NCBI RefSeq assembly: GCF_019635155.1
Contig: NZ_JAHBZY010000014.1
Location: forward strand, 32,094 to 96,093
Length of the DNA: 64,000 nucleotides
Source: Nitrosomonas sp.
GTDB taxonomy: Bacteria; Pseudomonadota; Gammaproteobacteria; Burkholderiales; Nitrosomonadaceae
Direction of reading: 5' to 3'
The position numbers were made by a program, and so were the translations under genes. Shown one piece after another: positions 26,225-35,998 of the stretch (the first letter of the stretch is position 1; each line of letters starts with the position of its first letter). A model generated the notes under the pieces. It was not told the origin of the DNA, did no database searches, and saw nothing but the letters and a program-made list of their open reading frames with translations.

Positions 26225-28072
26225 TTACTCAACTGTCACCGCTTTGGCCAAATTCCTGGGTTTGTCGACATCCGTGCCTTTTACGAGGGCGACGTGATAT
26301 GCCAATAATTGCAGCGGGATAGTATGCAGAATCGGGCTTAGTAGCCCGGCATACTCGGTTAAACGAATCACGTGGAGATGCTCGCTAGGTGTAATTTGCG
26401 AATCTGCATCCGCGAATACGTAAAGCTCACCGCCGCGAGCTTGTACTTCTTGCAAATTGGATTTAAGTTTATCCAATAGCTGGTTACTTGGGGCAATTGC
26501 GACAACCGGCATTTCATCGTCAATCAGCGCTAACGGTCCATGTTTGAGCTCACCGGCTGCGTAAGCTTCTGCATGAATATAGGAAATCTCTTTTAGTTTG
26601 AGCGCACCTTCCATCGCGATCGGATAGTGCACGCCGCGGCCAAGAAATAATGCATGGCGTTTTTGTGCAAAATTTTGCGCCCAGTTCTTGACGAGCGGTT
26701 CGACTTTTAATGCCTGCTTTAAAGCATTGGGTAAATGACGCAACGTCAATATCAATTGGCGCTCATCATGTGCTGGAAGTCTATGACGCATTTTGGCCAA
26801 TGTGATGGTCAGCAGCAGTAGCGAGGCTAGCTGCGTAGTGAATGCTTTTGTTGAAGCAACGCCGATTTCCGGGCCGGCGCGGGTGAGAAAACGCAAATCG
26901 GCTTGCCGTATCAATGCGCTCTCCGGAACATTACAAATCGCGAGACTATAAGTATGACCAAGTTTCTTGGCGTAATTCATTGCCGCCAATGTGTCAGCTG
27001 TTTCACCGGATTGTGAAATGGCAACCACTAAAGTTGCTGGATCGGATACGGGATTCCGGTAACGGTACTCACTGGCGATTTCGACATTGCATGGTATGCC
27101 GGCGACCTTTTCGAGCCAGTATCGAGCGACTAAGCCGGCGTGATAGCTGGTTCCACACGCTAATATCAGAATTTGTTTGGTATTGAGAAAAATTTTTCCT
27201 GCTTCGCTGCCAAATAAATTGGGTGTGATGGATTGGGTATTCGATATCATTTCCAACGTGTTGGCGACTGCGCTTGGTTGCTCGAATATTTCCTTTTGCA
27301 TGTAGTGTGCGTATGACCCTAATCCGATCTCTTCGTTGGACAGATGCGATTCATGGATGATGCGATTGACCGGTTCGCCTAATTGATCATGCAGACAATT
27401 GACAATATGGAAACTATGATTGCTAAGCTCCGCGATATCACCTTCTTCAAGGTAGATTACATCGCGTGTCACTTGCAGTAATGCAGAGACATCCGATGCG
27501 ACGTAGTTACCGTCTTTACCTATCCCCAAAATTAACGGTGCGCCATGACGGGCGACGATGATTCGCTCGGGATGCGCTTCTTCCATAACTGCAATGGCGT
27601 ACGCTCCTTGTAGTTCCGCAACGGCTAAACAGACAGCTTTGAAAAAATCAGGGATTTCCTTCAGTTTAAAAGCAATGAGGTGTGCAATGACTTCGGAATC
27701 AGTTTCCGACGAAAACTGGTAGCCATGATTTTTAAGGAACGTGCGAATGCTTTCATGATTTTCTATGATTCCATTGTGCACAACCGCTATGCGCGATTCG
27801 CCTCCCGAAAAATGAGGGTGCGCATTCTGCTCGGAAGGTTTTCCGTGCGTGGCCCATCGCGTATGAGCGATACCAGCAAATCCTTGAGCATTTTCTTGTT
27901 CCACTAGCTTACAAAGCTGATGTACGCGGCCTGCGGTGCGTAATCTTTTTAGTCCGTAATCAGTGAATACAAGACCTGCGGAATCGTAGCCGCGATATTC
28001 GAGACGCTGCAATCCTTCCAATAGGACCGGCACCACATTTGCTTTTGCAATTGCGCCAATAATTCCACACAT
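26225..28072 (-). CDS. glmS: glucosamine-6-phosphate synthase
   Basis: GlmS makes glucosamine-6-phosphate from fructose-6-phosphate and glutamine, the first step of UDP-GlcNAc synthesis for peptidoglycan and lipopolysaccharide. The 615-residue protein starts MCGIIGAI with the nucleophile Cys2 of the N-terminal glutamine amidotransferase domain. Two SIS domains follow (ACGTSYHAGLVARYW, AISQSGETADTLAAM), and the protein ends DKPRNLAKAVTVE. The length is standard. AAGGAG precedes the ATG. No GlmS ribozyme is expected in this phylum and none is obvious. Confidence 0.97.
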   Translation of the reverse strand: MCGIIGAIAKANVVPVLLEGLQRLEYRGYDSAGLVFTDYGLKRLRTAGRVHQLCKLVEQENAQGFAGIAHTRWATHGKPSEQNAHPHFSGGESRIAVVHNGIIENHESIRTFLKNHGYQFSSETDSEVIAHLIAFKLKEIPDFFKAVCLAVAELQGAYAIAVMEEAHPERIIVARHGAPLILGIGKDGNYVASDVSALLQVTRDVIYLEEGDIAELSNHSFHIVNCLHDQLGEPVNRIIHESHLSNEEIGLGSYAHYMQKEIFEQPSAVANTLEMISNTQSITPNLFGSEAGKIFLNTKQILILACGTSYHAGLVARYWLEKVAGIPCNVEIASEYRYRNPVSDPATLVVAISQSGETADTLAAMNYAKKLGHTYSLAICNVPESALIRQADLRFLTRAGPEIGVASTKAFTTQLASLLLLTITLAKMRHRLPAHDERQLILTLRHLPNALKQALKVEPLVKNWAQNFAQKRHALFLGRGVHYPIAMEGALKLKEISYIHAEAYAAGELKHGPLALIDDEMPVVAIAPSNQLLDKLKSNLQEVQARGGELYVFADADSQITPSEHLHVIRLTEYAGLLSPILHTIPLQLLAYHVALVKGTDVDKPRNLAKAVTVE

Positions 28073-28666
28073 TTAGGATTTCTCTCCTTAATTCAATTAA
28101 GAATCATAATAACTATTATATTTCCATGTACTGCTTAATCATCAGTTCAGCATTGTTTTTGTTCTAAGGCCTTAGTTAGAAAAGCTGAGGCAAATTATTT
28201 AATTGAAGGAAATCTCATCTGCTTTTTTAATAATAAATTTGGGATAATATCAGGAAATCAATGGGCTATCTTGTTAGGCTACTTGATTTCAATGCGCACA
28301 AAAGAGATGCTGTTCAGAAATGAATATAAAGAAACAGTTTGCTAAATTGATCAGTCAGTTAACCAGTCAAAATTCAAGTATGAGAACAAAATATTATGAG
28401 ATTTTGAATGATTCAGAAACGTGCTTGGCATTAAATGCTAACGCGATGAATGTTGGAAAAATGCAGATTTAAAACTGCAAAACAAATGTTCCGCTCTATT
28501 CTATCAAATCAATCGCGATATTTTATTCAGTATTTGTTCAGAGTTTTTTTTCTAAGATAATTTGAAGGCGAAGTGGTTTTTTATTGATAGTTAAATGTGT
28601 GGCAATAATGTTACTCAATCTAAACTTAGGTTATTGTGAGTTGTGATTACTATTACTGAGGTTGAC
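28073..28666. other. 594-base gap upstream of the Gly/Asp/His-rich protein
   Basis: The stretch is AT-rich and mostly without signals. A 50-codon plus-strand frame runs from ATG 28320 to TAA 28472 (MNIKKQFAKLISQLTSQNSS at the start) but lacks a good ribosome site. The GAGGT ribosome site of the downstream gene is at 28659-28663. The gap must hold the glmS promoter and the promoter of the plus-strand gene; I could not pick either confidently. Confidence 0.3.
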
Positions 28667-29791
28667 ATGAAAAAGTTCAGGTTGGCATGTCTGGCCATTG
28701 CGCTCTGTGGGTTATTTTTGACAGATACAGCAATTGCAGAAGGTGACGATGGGGGCTTTGATGGCGGCGGATTCGATGGTGGAGACTTCGGGGGCGATTA
28801 TGGTGGGGACTTCGGAAGCGATTATGGTGGCTATGAATCCGACTTTAACGGTGCTGATAGTTACGATGACGGAGGGAGTTCTGACTATCCTGATCAAGGT
28901 GGTTATGATCAAGGCGATGTTTTTTACCAGGATAATGATTTGGGCCAGCCGGATGACTTCGGAGTGGCCGATGATCCGGGTCAATCGGATGGATTAGAAC
29001 AGGCTGATGTAATTGATCAACAGAGTGATTTTTCTCTAGAAAGTGATTCAGTTCAGAATGACGGTTCGACATCGGTTCACGATGAGATCTCTCAAGAGCC
29101 GCTTGGGAAAGAGATGGCTGATCCGGTAACAGATGCTGCAGCAGCGAATGAATCAGTTGAAACTGGTGAAGTGACATCAACTTCTGAAGCCCCTGAATCA
29201 GGGGATGTTGCATCTATCACTGAGCAATCTGCTCAAGATAGCAGTGTTGATCAAAACTCATCTTCTGATGGAATAGCTGTTAATAATGGGCATGTTGATC
29301 AAACTGTTGGGCATCATGGCCATGATGGGCACGGTCACCATCATCACCATCATGATGGGTTTGGCTTGGGACTCGGTTTGGGATTAGGATTGGGTTTGGG
29401 ATTTGGACCATTTAGTTACTATAGTCCATTTGCGCCATTTGGTTATTACGGATTTGGTGTGCCTTTTCCTGGTTTCGGTTTTTATAGTGGTTGGCGCGGT
29501 GTAGGGGGGTATAGCAACTACGCGGGTTTTGGTCCGTATCGATATTTTGAGCCTTACTACCCGTTGGGCGGTTATCCTGCATTACTTGTCGCCTCCCCGG
29601 TAATTTCAGGTCCACTGGTTACAGCACCAAGGACACCGACTTTCATACAGCGCAATGATAATTTCAGGCCTGCTCCGGCACCGGTTCAGAAGCAAGCCTA
29701 TTGGTATTACTGCCGAAATCCGGAAGGCTATTACCCGTATGTTAAAAAATGTTCGGGAGAATGGATAAGGGTACCGCCTAGACCTTCTTGA
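28667..29791 (+). CDS. Secreted low-complexity Gly/Asp-, His- and Gly/Tyr-rich protein
   Basis: The 374-residue product has a signal peptide ending AIA before EGDDGG. Residues just after it are a Gly/Asp/Tyr repeat region (units like GGDFGGDYGGDFGSDY), followed by about 120 acidic Ser/Asp/Glu-rich residues. A His cluster comes next (HHGHDGHGHHHHHH), then a GL dipeptide tract (six or more GL repeats) and a Tyr/Phe/Pro/Gly-rich segment. The last 30 residues, AYWYYCRNPEGYYPYVKKC, are a conserved tail seen on many small envelope proteins. The His-rich part suggests metal binding; the rest suggests a disordered, possibly surface-exposed polymer. The start is ATG 28667 behind GAGGT. The function is unknown. 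Confidence 0.7.
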   Translation: MKKFRLACLAIALCGLFLTDTAIAEGDDGGFDGGGFDGGDFGGDYGGDFGSDYGGYESDFNGADSYDDGGSSDYPDQGGYDQGDVFYQDNDLGQPDDFGVADDPGQSDGLEQADVIDQQSDFSLESDSVQNDGSTSVHDEISQEPLGKEMADPVTDAAAANESVETGEVTSTSEAPESGDVASITEQSAQDSSVDQNSSSDGIAVNNGHVDQTVGHHGHDGHGHHHHHHDGFGLGLGLGLGLGLGFGPFSYYSPFAPFGYYGFGVPFPGFGFYSGWRGVGGYSNYAGFGPYRYFEPYYPLGGYPALLVASPVISGPLVTAPRTPTFIQRNDNFRPAPAPVQKQAYWYYCRNPEGYYPYVKKCSGEWIRVPPRPS

Positions 29792-29877
29792 TATTTTGAT
29801 TGTTCGTAATTTTATGTGATGATTTACAGTCATAAAAAAACGGGTAAGATTATTAATATTACTGTAAGGAGATAATC

Positions 29878-30057
29878 ATGAAAATCAAACGATTGTTAAT
29901 CGCAGGTATTTTTGCTGTGGTAGTGCCATTATTATCAGGGTGCTGGACGGTAGCGGCAGCAGGCGCAGGTGCCTACGGCGGCTATAAAATGAAAGAAGAA
30001 GGTTATACCTTGCAGAACCCGGTTACTAAAGAAGAGAATAAGAAATCAACTAAATAA
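29878..30057 (+). CDS. Tiny lipoprotein, paralogue A (59 aa)
   Basis: A strong AAGGAG site precedes ATG 29878. The 59-residue product has a signal peptide with lipobox LLSGC (C22), then a Gly/Ala-rich patch GAGAYGGYKMKEEGYTLQNP and a Lys-rich end. It is closely similar to the gene at 30723. The family is not recognised beyond a general likeness to small Gly-rich envelope lipoproteins. It sits 86 bases behind the low-complexity secreted protein, and the two may be expressed together. Confidence 0.75.
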   Translation: MKIKRLLIAGIFAVVVPLLSGCWTVAAAGAGAYGGYKMKEEGYTLQNPVTKEENKKSTK

Positions 30058-30365
30058 CAGCGGAACGAGGAAGGAGCGTGTTTCGATATCGCGGTTTTAT
30101 CGCTTCTCCTCCTTGATGATTTTGCGAAGGGCCGGATAATGGGGTGTTGCTTGAGCAGAGCCTGTATTTGCTCCAAGAGTTGCGCCAGAGAATTAAAGCG
30201 AAACGCAACTGTGTCGACGCTTGATTCCTTTGCGGTTGATGGCGGCAATGGTGAACGTTGAAATCATCTGAGCGGAAAACACATGGATCATGAGTGTGTG
30301 CATCTTTTCAAACGTCACTCAGAATCTGAGTATGCCACGCTGTCACTGAAAATATTTATAACGTA
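30058..30365. other. 308-base gap before the MITE
   Basis: No supported gene is seen here. A minus-strand frame at 30003-30248 (with an AFRFNSLAQLLEQIQALLKQ segment) overlaps the lipoprotein gene and could be a degraded transposase tail, but no homology could be confirmed. The gap ends at a 6-base AACGTA that recurs on the other side of the MITE. Confidence 0.25.
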
Positions 30366-30505
30366 AGACCTTTGCACGGTGTCATGAGCGGTACGAGAAT
30401 AAGGCAAAAATTTGCGAAAAAGCGGAGTTTACACGGGGTAAATGAGCATTTTTCGCAAATTTTTAACGCAATTACCGTGCCGCGTAGTAACCGTACAAAG
30501 GTTTC
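30366..30505. mobile_element. 140-bp palindromic MITE
   Basis: The whole segment is a large imperfect palindrome. The ends AGACCTTTGCACGG (30366-30379) and CCGTACAAAGGTTTC (30491-30505) are near-matching inverted repeats. The core is a perfect 16-base arm pair, AAAAATTTGCGAAAAA at 30406-30421 and TTTTTCGCAAATTTTT at 30449-30464, around an inner TTTAC/GTAAA stem. AACGTA occurs directly on both sides (30360-30365 and 30506-30511), a candidate 6-base target duplication. There is no coding capacity. The AGACCTTTGCA end resembles IS5-superfamily termini from recall, so a transposase elsewhere in the genome may mobilise it. Confidence 0.7.
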
Positions 30506-30722
30506 AACGTATTTTAGCCGGGTGGAATGTAATTGCATCGGCGCAAGGGCGGGTGAAAGCGGCCTTGTCATTCTTATTGTTTTTGCGATCTGCTGTGTTA
30601 ACTAGGTTTAAGAATTAGCTTATCACTTTGATACGTCTAATTTTTTGTGTATTGCTTGTGTTGTATCGCTTCTTACTCGGTACATTATTCAGCACTTTCT
30701 TAATTTTTTAATGGGAACCGGG

Positions 30723-30896
30723 ATGAAAAGAAAACGGATAGTAAGCGTAATTGTTTTTGTGATGATACTGCCGCTGTTATCAGGCTGCTGGACCTTAGCG
30801 GTTGCCGGTGCGGGGGCTTATGGCGGGTATAAAATGAAAGAACATGGTTACACTTTACAAAGCCCGATTGCCAAGGAAAAGAAATCGAAGAAGTGA
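30723..30896 (+). CDS. Tiny lipoprotein, paralogue B (57 aa)
   Basis: The 57-residue product is a close paralogue of the gene at 29878. They share LPLLSGCWT, the block AGAGAYGGYKMKE, GYTLQ and a Lys-rich tail. The lipobox is LLSGC with C22. The start at ATG 30723 gives the matching length; an in-frame ATG 12 bases upstream (30711) is possible, and neither has a good ribosome site. The MITE lies between the two copies, so its insertion could have split a tandem duplication. It converges on lspA, 32 bases away. Confidence 0.7.
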   Translation: MKRKRIVSVIVFVMILPLLSGCWTLAVAGAGAYGGYKMKEHGYTLQSPIAKEKKSKK

Positions 30897-30928
30897 AGTT
30901 TCGAATGCTGTGTTCGGATTGATCAACG

Positions 30929-31420
30929 TTATTCAGGTTTTTCTGTAGGACTTTCCTGTTCTTTTTTATTACGAAAGCTTTCATAAATCATAAGGGCGGC
31001 ACCGACAAAAATAGCGGAGTCGGCAATATTAAAAGCTGGCCAGTGATAACTGCCAATGTAGAAATCCAGAAAATCGACAACATGCCCCAGTGTGATGCGA
31101 TCGTATAAGTTTCCTGAGGCTCCTCCAAGCACTAAGCTTAATGATAGGCAGAATAACTGTTCGTGTTTGTATTTGTTGAGAAAAAGTATGATCAGAAGAA
31201 TAGCGATTCCGGCGATACCGCTTAGGAACCAGCGCTGCCATCCTGATTGGTCGCTCAGGAAGCTGAAGGCGGCACCTGGATTGTAGGTCAATATCAAATT
31301 GAAAAAACTGGTGATCGGGATTGTTTGTCCAAATTCTAATGTGGATTCAACCCAATATTTACTGGCGAGATCCAGAATTAAAACAAGTGCTGCGATACTT
31401 AAACTGATATATAGCTTCAT
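30929..31420 (-). CDS. lspA: lipoprotein signal peptidase
   Basis: LspA removes the signal peptide from diacylglyceryl-modified prolipoproteins in the inner membrane. The 163-residue protein has four membrane helices and both catalytic aspartates, D116 in HVVDFLDFY and D134 in FNIADSAI. The early TYNPGAAFSFL and NLYDRIT blocks are also conserved. It follows ileS by 31 bases on the minus strand, the common ribF-ileS-lspA order. The usual next genes fkpB and ispH are absent, replaced by the small-lipoprotein island. Confidence 0.95.
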   Translation of the reverse strand: MKLYISLSIAALVLILDLASKYWVESTLEFGQTIPITSFFNLILTYNPGAAFSFLSDQSGWQRWFLSGIAGIAILLIILFLNKYKHEQLFCLSLSLVLGGASGNLYDRITLGHVVDFLDFYIGSYHWPAFNIADSAIFVGAALMIYESFRNKKEQESPTEKPE

Positions 31421-31451
31421 AGGAAATAATTCTAAGAGTTAGTAACTGGTA

Positions 31452-34253
31452 TTACGCAAAATGGCGTTTCTCACCGGTACTATATAGATTGGTGATACAT
31501 CGTGAACACAAAGTGGGATGCTCTACATGTTGTCCCACATCCTGGCGATAGTGCCAGCAGCGCTCGCATTTTTTATGAATGCTGGATGTTATCTCAATAC
31601 CCTCCTGTAGTGGATCATTGACTTGGATCAGATTGACTTCCGAGACGATCAATACGAAACGTAAATCATCCTCCAAGGCATTAAGCAGGAGAAAATCTTC
31701 GCTATTGGTGCGAATTTCCACTGTCGCGGCTAGCGATGAGCCGATTGCTCCGTGCGTACGAGATTCTTCCAGTTTTTTTAAAACTTGCGAACGTAATGCC
31801 CGTATTTTTGCCCAGCGTTGTTGCAATATTTCCGTGGACGATTGTTCCGGAAAATTATGCCACTGATGCAGTAAAACGCTATCGCTGTTATCTTTAGACA
31901 GATATTCCCAAACTTCCTCGGATGTGAAGCTCAAGATCGGTGCAAATAGTCGCACCAAACTGTGTGCGATATGGTGCAGCGCGGTTTGTGCAGAACGGCG
32001 TGGGAGACCTTTGGTTGCTGATGTGTAAAGACGGTCTTTAAGAATATCCAAATAAAAACCGCCCAAATCTTCCGAGCAGAAGTTATGTAGTTGATAAACA
32101 ACCTGATGAAACTCATAACGCTCATAAGCCTGGATCAGTTCTTTCTGGAACGTTTCGGTAAACGATACCATATAGCGGTCGATTTCCAGGCAATCGGCGA
32201 TGTCGACTTGGTCGGTTTTCGGGTCGAAATCCGCCAAGTTGGCGAGTAAGAAGCGAAGCGTATTGCGTATACGCCGGTAGCTCTCAACCACTCGTTTCAA
32301 AATCTCTTCTGAAATCGAGAGCTCACCGGAGTAGTCCGTTGAGGCAACCCATAATCGCAGAATATCAGCACCGGAAGTATCCATTACTTTTTGAGGCGCA
32401 ATGACATTTCCCTTTGACTTACTCATTTTATGGCCTTGTCCGTCCACTACGAATCCGTGCGTGAGCAATGCATGGTAGGGAGCACAACTATTAATCGAAC
32501 AACTGGTTAACAATGAAGATTGGAACCAGCCGCGATGCTGATCGGAGCCTTCCAGATAGAGATCGGCAGGAAAATTAAGCTGTTCGCTTGTCTTAACGAC
32601 CGTATCGTGCGTAGTGCCGGAGTCGAACCAGACATCCAGGGTATCGGTTGATTTCATGAAATCCTTGGCTTCTGCACCGAGCAGCTCCGCAGCATCCAAT
32701 GAGAACCAAGCTTCTATACCTTGCTGTTCGACCCTTTGTGCAACTTGTTCCAACAATTCATGGGAGCGTGGGTGGGGTGCGTGGGTTTCTTTATGAATAA
32801 AGAACGTCATTGGAACCCCCCAATTCCGCTGCCGCGAAATACACCAATCCGGGCGGTTCTTGATCATCGCTTCCAAACGGGATCTTCCCCAACCGGGATA
32901 GAAATCGGTGTTGTCGACTGCTTGCATTGCCAACTCGCGCAAGCTTTTTTTGCGTTCCGACAAATCAGATCGATTGTGAAGGTTCATACCAATAAACCAT
33001 TGCGGCGTTGCACGAAAAATAATGGGGGTTTTGTGGCGCCAGCAATGGGGATAGCTATGCTCAATTTTTTTATTACAAAATAAATGGTCGTTGGAATTGA
33101 TAGCATCTATGACGATATCGTTTGCTTTCCATACGGGGAGACCACCAACTAAAGGCGTGCTGGCAATAAATTTGCCGCTGCCATCGACCGGGCTTTCACT
33201 CGGTAAGCCATACTGTTGACCGGCAAAATAATCGTCTAAGCCATGCGCAGGTGCTGTATGCACAAGTCCGGTACCGGCATCCAATGTAACATGTTTGCCG
33301 CAGATTATTTTTACAGTGCGCGCTTCAAATGGGTGTTGCAGGGGTAAATGTTCTAAGGCTTGGCCTTTGCAAGCCGCCAATGTTACACCGGTCAGTTCGT
33401 AACGTTCCAGGCAAGCTTGGAGTAGTTCGCTGGCGAGTATCAGCAAGCCACGCGATGTTTGTACTAATGCATAATCGAACTCTGGATGAACACAGACTGC
33501 TTGGTTCGCAGGAAGAGTCCAGGGCGTAGTGGTCCAAATGACGACAAAGGTTTGAGTTTCTGCCGGGATGCTGATTCCAAATGCATTATTGAGCAATTCG
33601 TGGAATTCGGGTTGTACGGTAAAACCAACATCTATGGCCGGTGAAGTTTTATTTTCATATTCGACTTCCGCCTCTGCCAGTGCCGAGCCGCAATCAATAC
33701 ACCAATTGACCGGTTTTTGTCCTTGATACAGAAAGCCGTTCTGATAAATTTTTCCAAGGGCACGGATAATACCGGCTTCTGTTTTGAAGTTCATCGTAAG
33801 ATAGGGATTCTCCCAATCTCCTAATACGCCCAATCGTATAAAGTCAGCTTTCTGACGCTCAACTTGTTGTATGGCGAAGGCGCGGCATAGTTCCCGGACT
33901 TTATCGGCCGGTAGATTCTTACCATGTTTCTTTTCAATCTGATGCTCTATCGGTAATCCGTGACAATCCCATCCGGGGATATAGGGTGCATCGTATCCCG
34001 CCAGTGTTTTACTTTTGATAATGATGTCTTTTAGAATTTTATTAACAGCATGGCCGATATGAATGTCACCGTTCGCATAAGGAGGGCCGTCATGTAAAAT
34101 GAATTTTGGACGTCCTTTGCATGCGATACGGATTTTTTGGTATAGATTTTTTTCTTGCCAAGCTTTCAGCATCATGGGTTCTCGACTGGCGAGATTGCCT
34201 CGCATCGGAAATGGGGTATCGAGTAAATTCAGTGTGTTCTTGTAATCGGTCAT
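31452..34253 (-). CDS. ileS: isoleucyl-tRNA synthetase
   Basis: The enzyme charges tRNA-Ile and edits misactivated valine. The 933-residue protein has the class I motifs HIGH at 65-68 ([11 protein letters not shown]) and KMSKS at 609-613 ([13 protein letters not shown]). The CP1 editing domain contains [14 protein letters not shown], and a C-terminal zinc finger follows ([14 protein letters not shown] and LCSRC). The length is normal for the bacterial type. It lies between ribF and lspA with gaps of 18 and 31 bases. Confidence 0.97.
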   Translation of the reverse strand: MTDYKNTLNLLDTPFPMRGNLASREPMMLKAWQEKNLYQKIRIACKGRPKFILHDGPPYANGDIHIGHAVNKILKDIIIKSKTLAGYDAPYIPGWDCHGLPIEHQIEKKHGKNLPADKVRELCRAFAIQQVERQKADFIRLGVLGDWENPYLTMNFKTEAGIIRALGKIYQNGFLYQGQKPVNWCIDCGSALAEAEVEYENKTSPAIDVGFTVQPEFHELLNNAFGISIPAETQTFVVIWTTTPWTLPANQAVCVHPEFDYALVQTSRGLLILASELLQACLERYELTGVTLAACKGQALEHLPLQHPFEARTVKIICGKHVTLDAGTGLVHTAPAHGLDDYFAGQQYGLPSESPVDGSGKFIASTPLVGGLPVWKANDIVIDAINSNDHLFCNKKIEHSYPHCWRHKTPIIFRATPQWFIGMNLHNRSDLSERKKSLRELAMQAVDNTDFYPGWGRSRLEAMIKNRPDWCISRQRNWGVPMTFFIHKETHAPHPRSHELLEQVAQRVEQQGIEAWFSLDAAELLGAEAKDFMKSTDTLDVWFDSGTTHDTVVKTSEQLNFPADLYLEGSDQHRGWFQSSLLTSCSINSCAPYHALLTHGFVVDGQGHKMSKSKGNVIAPQKVMDTSGADILRLWVASTDYSGELSISEEILKRVVESYRRIRNTLRFLLANLADFDPKTDQVDIADCLEIDRYMVSFTETFQKELIQAYERYEFHQVVYQLHNFCSEDLGGFYLDILKDRLYTSATKGLPRRSAQTALHHIAHSLVRLFAPILSFTSEEVWEYLSKDNSDSVLLHQWHNFPEQSSTEILQQRWAKIRALRSQVLKKLEESRTHGAIGSSLAATVEIRTNSEDFLLLNALEDDLRFVLIVSEVNLIQVNDPLQEGIEITSSIHKKCERCWHYRQDVGQHVEHPTLCSRCITNLYSTGEKRHFA

Positions 34254-34271
34254 GAAATTCGGTTGAAAGGG

Positions 34272-35255
34272 TTAGTGAGCAATGTAGATGCTACTTGAAT
34301 TGTGAGCGTTCGGTATCGTCATAAAATAATTTTTTGTTTGCGCGATGTCTTTTTCGATTTGCCGAACAAGCGCATTGATATCGGAGAATTTTTCCTCGTC
34401 ACGCAACTTGTGCAAGAAATCAACCTGCAGTCGTTGTCCGTATATTTCCTGATTAAAGTCGAACAAATGCACTTCCAAAACATAGTTGCCATTTTGATGA
34501 GTGGTTGGCCGTACACCGAGACTGGCAACGCCGGGCAGTGGTGTCATGGGTGACGATGAAATGGCGCCTCGGACTGAAACAACGAAGATACCAGAAAGTA
34601 CGGGGCGGTTATGTTTTAATTGGATATTGGCAGTTGGGAAACCGATTTTCTTACCTAATTTATCGCCATCAATAACCCGCCCGCTCATGCTGAAAGGTCT
34701 GCCCAAAAAATTATGAGCTGTTGTCAAATCGCCATTAATCAATGCCTGACGGATTACAGTGCTTGAAACGCGTTTATCATTAACGGATATGCTTGGCATT
34801 ATCTCGACTGAATAACCGTTTGCTGCTGAAAGAGTTTGCAGCATGGTTATATCGCCGGCCCGGCGTGCGCCAAAGCGAAAATCATCACCAACAAGTAACC
34901 AGCGTACGCTAAGTTCTTCGTTGAGAATTCGTGATACAAAATGTTCCGGGGCAATTTTAGCGAACTCGTAATCGAAGCTACAGATGTATACACGGTCGAC
35001 GTTTGCTTGGATCAGATATTCTAATTTTTCCCGAATGCTCGTTAATCGGGTTGGTGCTTGATCGGGAGAAAAAAACTCGCGGGGGTGGGGTTCAAAGGTC
35101 ATTACGCAGGCTGGTAGTCCAAGCTTCTTGGCAGCTTCATGTAAACGCTTGAGCATTGCTTGATGTCCCCTGTGAACACCATCGAAATTACCAATTGTCA
35201 GCGCGATCGGCGTCTTAACACGCGACGATGTCTTTCGCCATATATGCATGAACAT
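34272..35255 (-). CDS. ribF: bifunctional riboflavin kinase / FAD synthetase
   Basis: RibF phosphorylates riboflavin to FMN and adenylates it to FAD. The 327-residue protein shows the nucleotidyltransferase signature LTIGNFDGVHRGHQAML in the N-terminal half and the flavokinase segment KKIGFPTANIQL with DFNQEIYGQRLQVDFLHKLR in the C-terminal half. The start is either M1 or M3 (ATG TTC ATG); neither has a clear ribosome site. It heads the ribF-ileS-lspA operon and is divergent from slmA. Confidence 0.95.
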   Translation of the reverse strand: MFMHIWRKTSSRVKTPIALTIGNFDGVHRGHQAMLKRLHEAAKKLGLPACVMTFEPHPREFFSPDQAPTRLTSIREKLEYLIQANVDRVYICSFDYEFAKIAPEHFVSRILNEELSVRWLLVGDDFRFGARRAGDITMLQTLSAANGYSVEIMPSISVNDKRVSSTVIRQALINGDLTTAHNFLGRPFSMSGRVIDGDKLGKKIGFPTANIQLKHNRPVLSGIFVVSVRGAISSSPMTPLPGVASLGVRPTTHQNGNYVLEVHLFDFNQEIYGQRLQVDFLHKLRDEEKFSDINALVRQIEKDIAQTKNYFMTIPNAHNSSSIYIAH

Positions 35256-35364
35256 TGATCCAAAAAATGTTAATTTTATCTTGATTAGTGCGCAAAGGTC
35301 CAGATTTACACAGGGTTATTGTGTGCTACATTAGCTTTATAATTTACTGACGTTCTTTATTTAT

Positions 35365-35979
35365 ATGGTTAATCATTTGAAGCGTCCCAATCATTCAGAA
35401 AAGTCATCTGAACGAAAAGATCAGATTTTGCAGGCTCTGGCAGCCATGCTGGAGCACCCCCAAAGAATGAAGATTACAATTGCCGCATTGGCGATGCGAT
35501 TAGAGATATCGGAATCTTCAGTTTGCCGCTGTTTTCCGAGTAAGTCGAAAATGTATGAGGCGTTAATCGAATTTATAGAAAAAACATTATTTATTTTGAT
35601 TAACAAAATACAGCATGAAGATAGTTCCGGTGTTAAGCAAATAGAAAATTTATTATTGTTGCTATTGGGTTTTTCTCAGAAGAATCCTGGGATGACACGC
35701 ATCTTGATTAATGATGTATTGGTCAATGAAAATGAGCATTTGCAAATACGAATTAACCAGTTGCATGATCGCTTGGAAGCAACTCTAAAGCAAGCGTTGC
35801 GATTTGCTATCAGTGAGCAGAAAATAAGTACGCATATTGATGCGGCGGCTTATGCTAATTTGCTCATGTGTTTCGTTATTGGTCGCTGGTACCAATTTGT
35901 TAAAAGCGAATTTAGTCACAATCCTTTAGCGAATTGGGAAACTCAACGCTCGATTTTGCTGCCGCCGAGCAGAGGCTGA
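35365..35979 (+). CDS. slmA: TetR-family nucleoid occlusion factor SlmA-like
   Basis: SlmA binds specific sites on the nucleoid and blocks FtsZ assembly over DNA. The 204-residue protein has an N-terminal helix-turn-helix (TIAALAMRLEISESSVCRCF, then PSKSKMYEALIEFIE) and the all-helical C-terminal domain with LLLLLGFSQKNPGMTRILIN, which matches SlmA more than metabolite-binding TetR proteins. The recognition helix has Cys residues where the usual form has Leu-Tyr-Arg-His, a deviation to note. It is divergent from ribF and ends 19 bases from the convergent moeB. Confidence 0.85.
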   Translation: MVNHLKRPNHSEKSSERKDQILQALAAMLEHPQRMKITIAALAMRLEISESSVCRCFPSKSKMYEALIEFIEKTLFILINKIQHEDSSGVKQIENLLLLLLGFSQKNPGMTRILINDVLVNENEHLQIRINQLHDRLEATLKQALRFAISEQKISTHIDAAAYANLLMCFVIGRWYQFVKSEFSHNPLANWETQRSILLPPSRG

Positions 35980-35998
35980 AATGATTCGGACGGATACT

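Noticed and set aside
28320-28472. 50-codon frame in the gap after glmS
   Set aside because: Only a weak ribosome site; kept as a remark in the gap entry, not as a gene.
28733-28900. Tandem GGxGGxxT DNA repeats that could suggest a minisatellite or CRISPR
   Set aside because: They are codon-level repeats of the Gly/Asp-rich protein; there are no regular spacers.
30003-30248. Minus-strand frame with a helical segment before the MITE
   Set aside because: It overlaps a well-supported lipoprotein gene; a transposase-tail origin is possible but cannot be shown.
30372-30605. 77-codon frame across the MITE
   Set aside because: It reads through the palindrome and has no ribosome site or conserved features.
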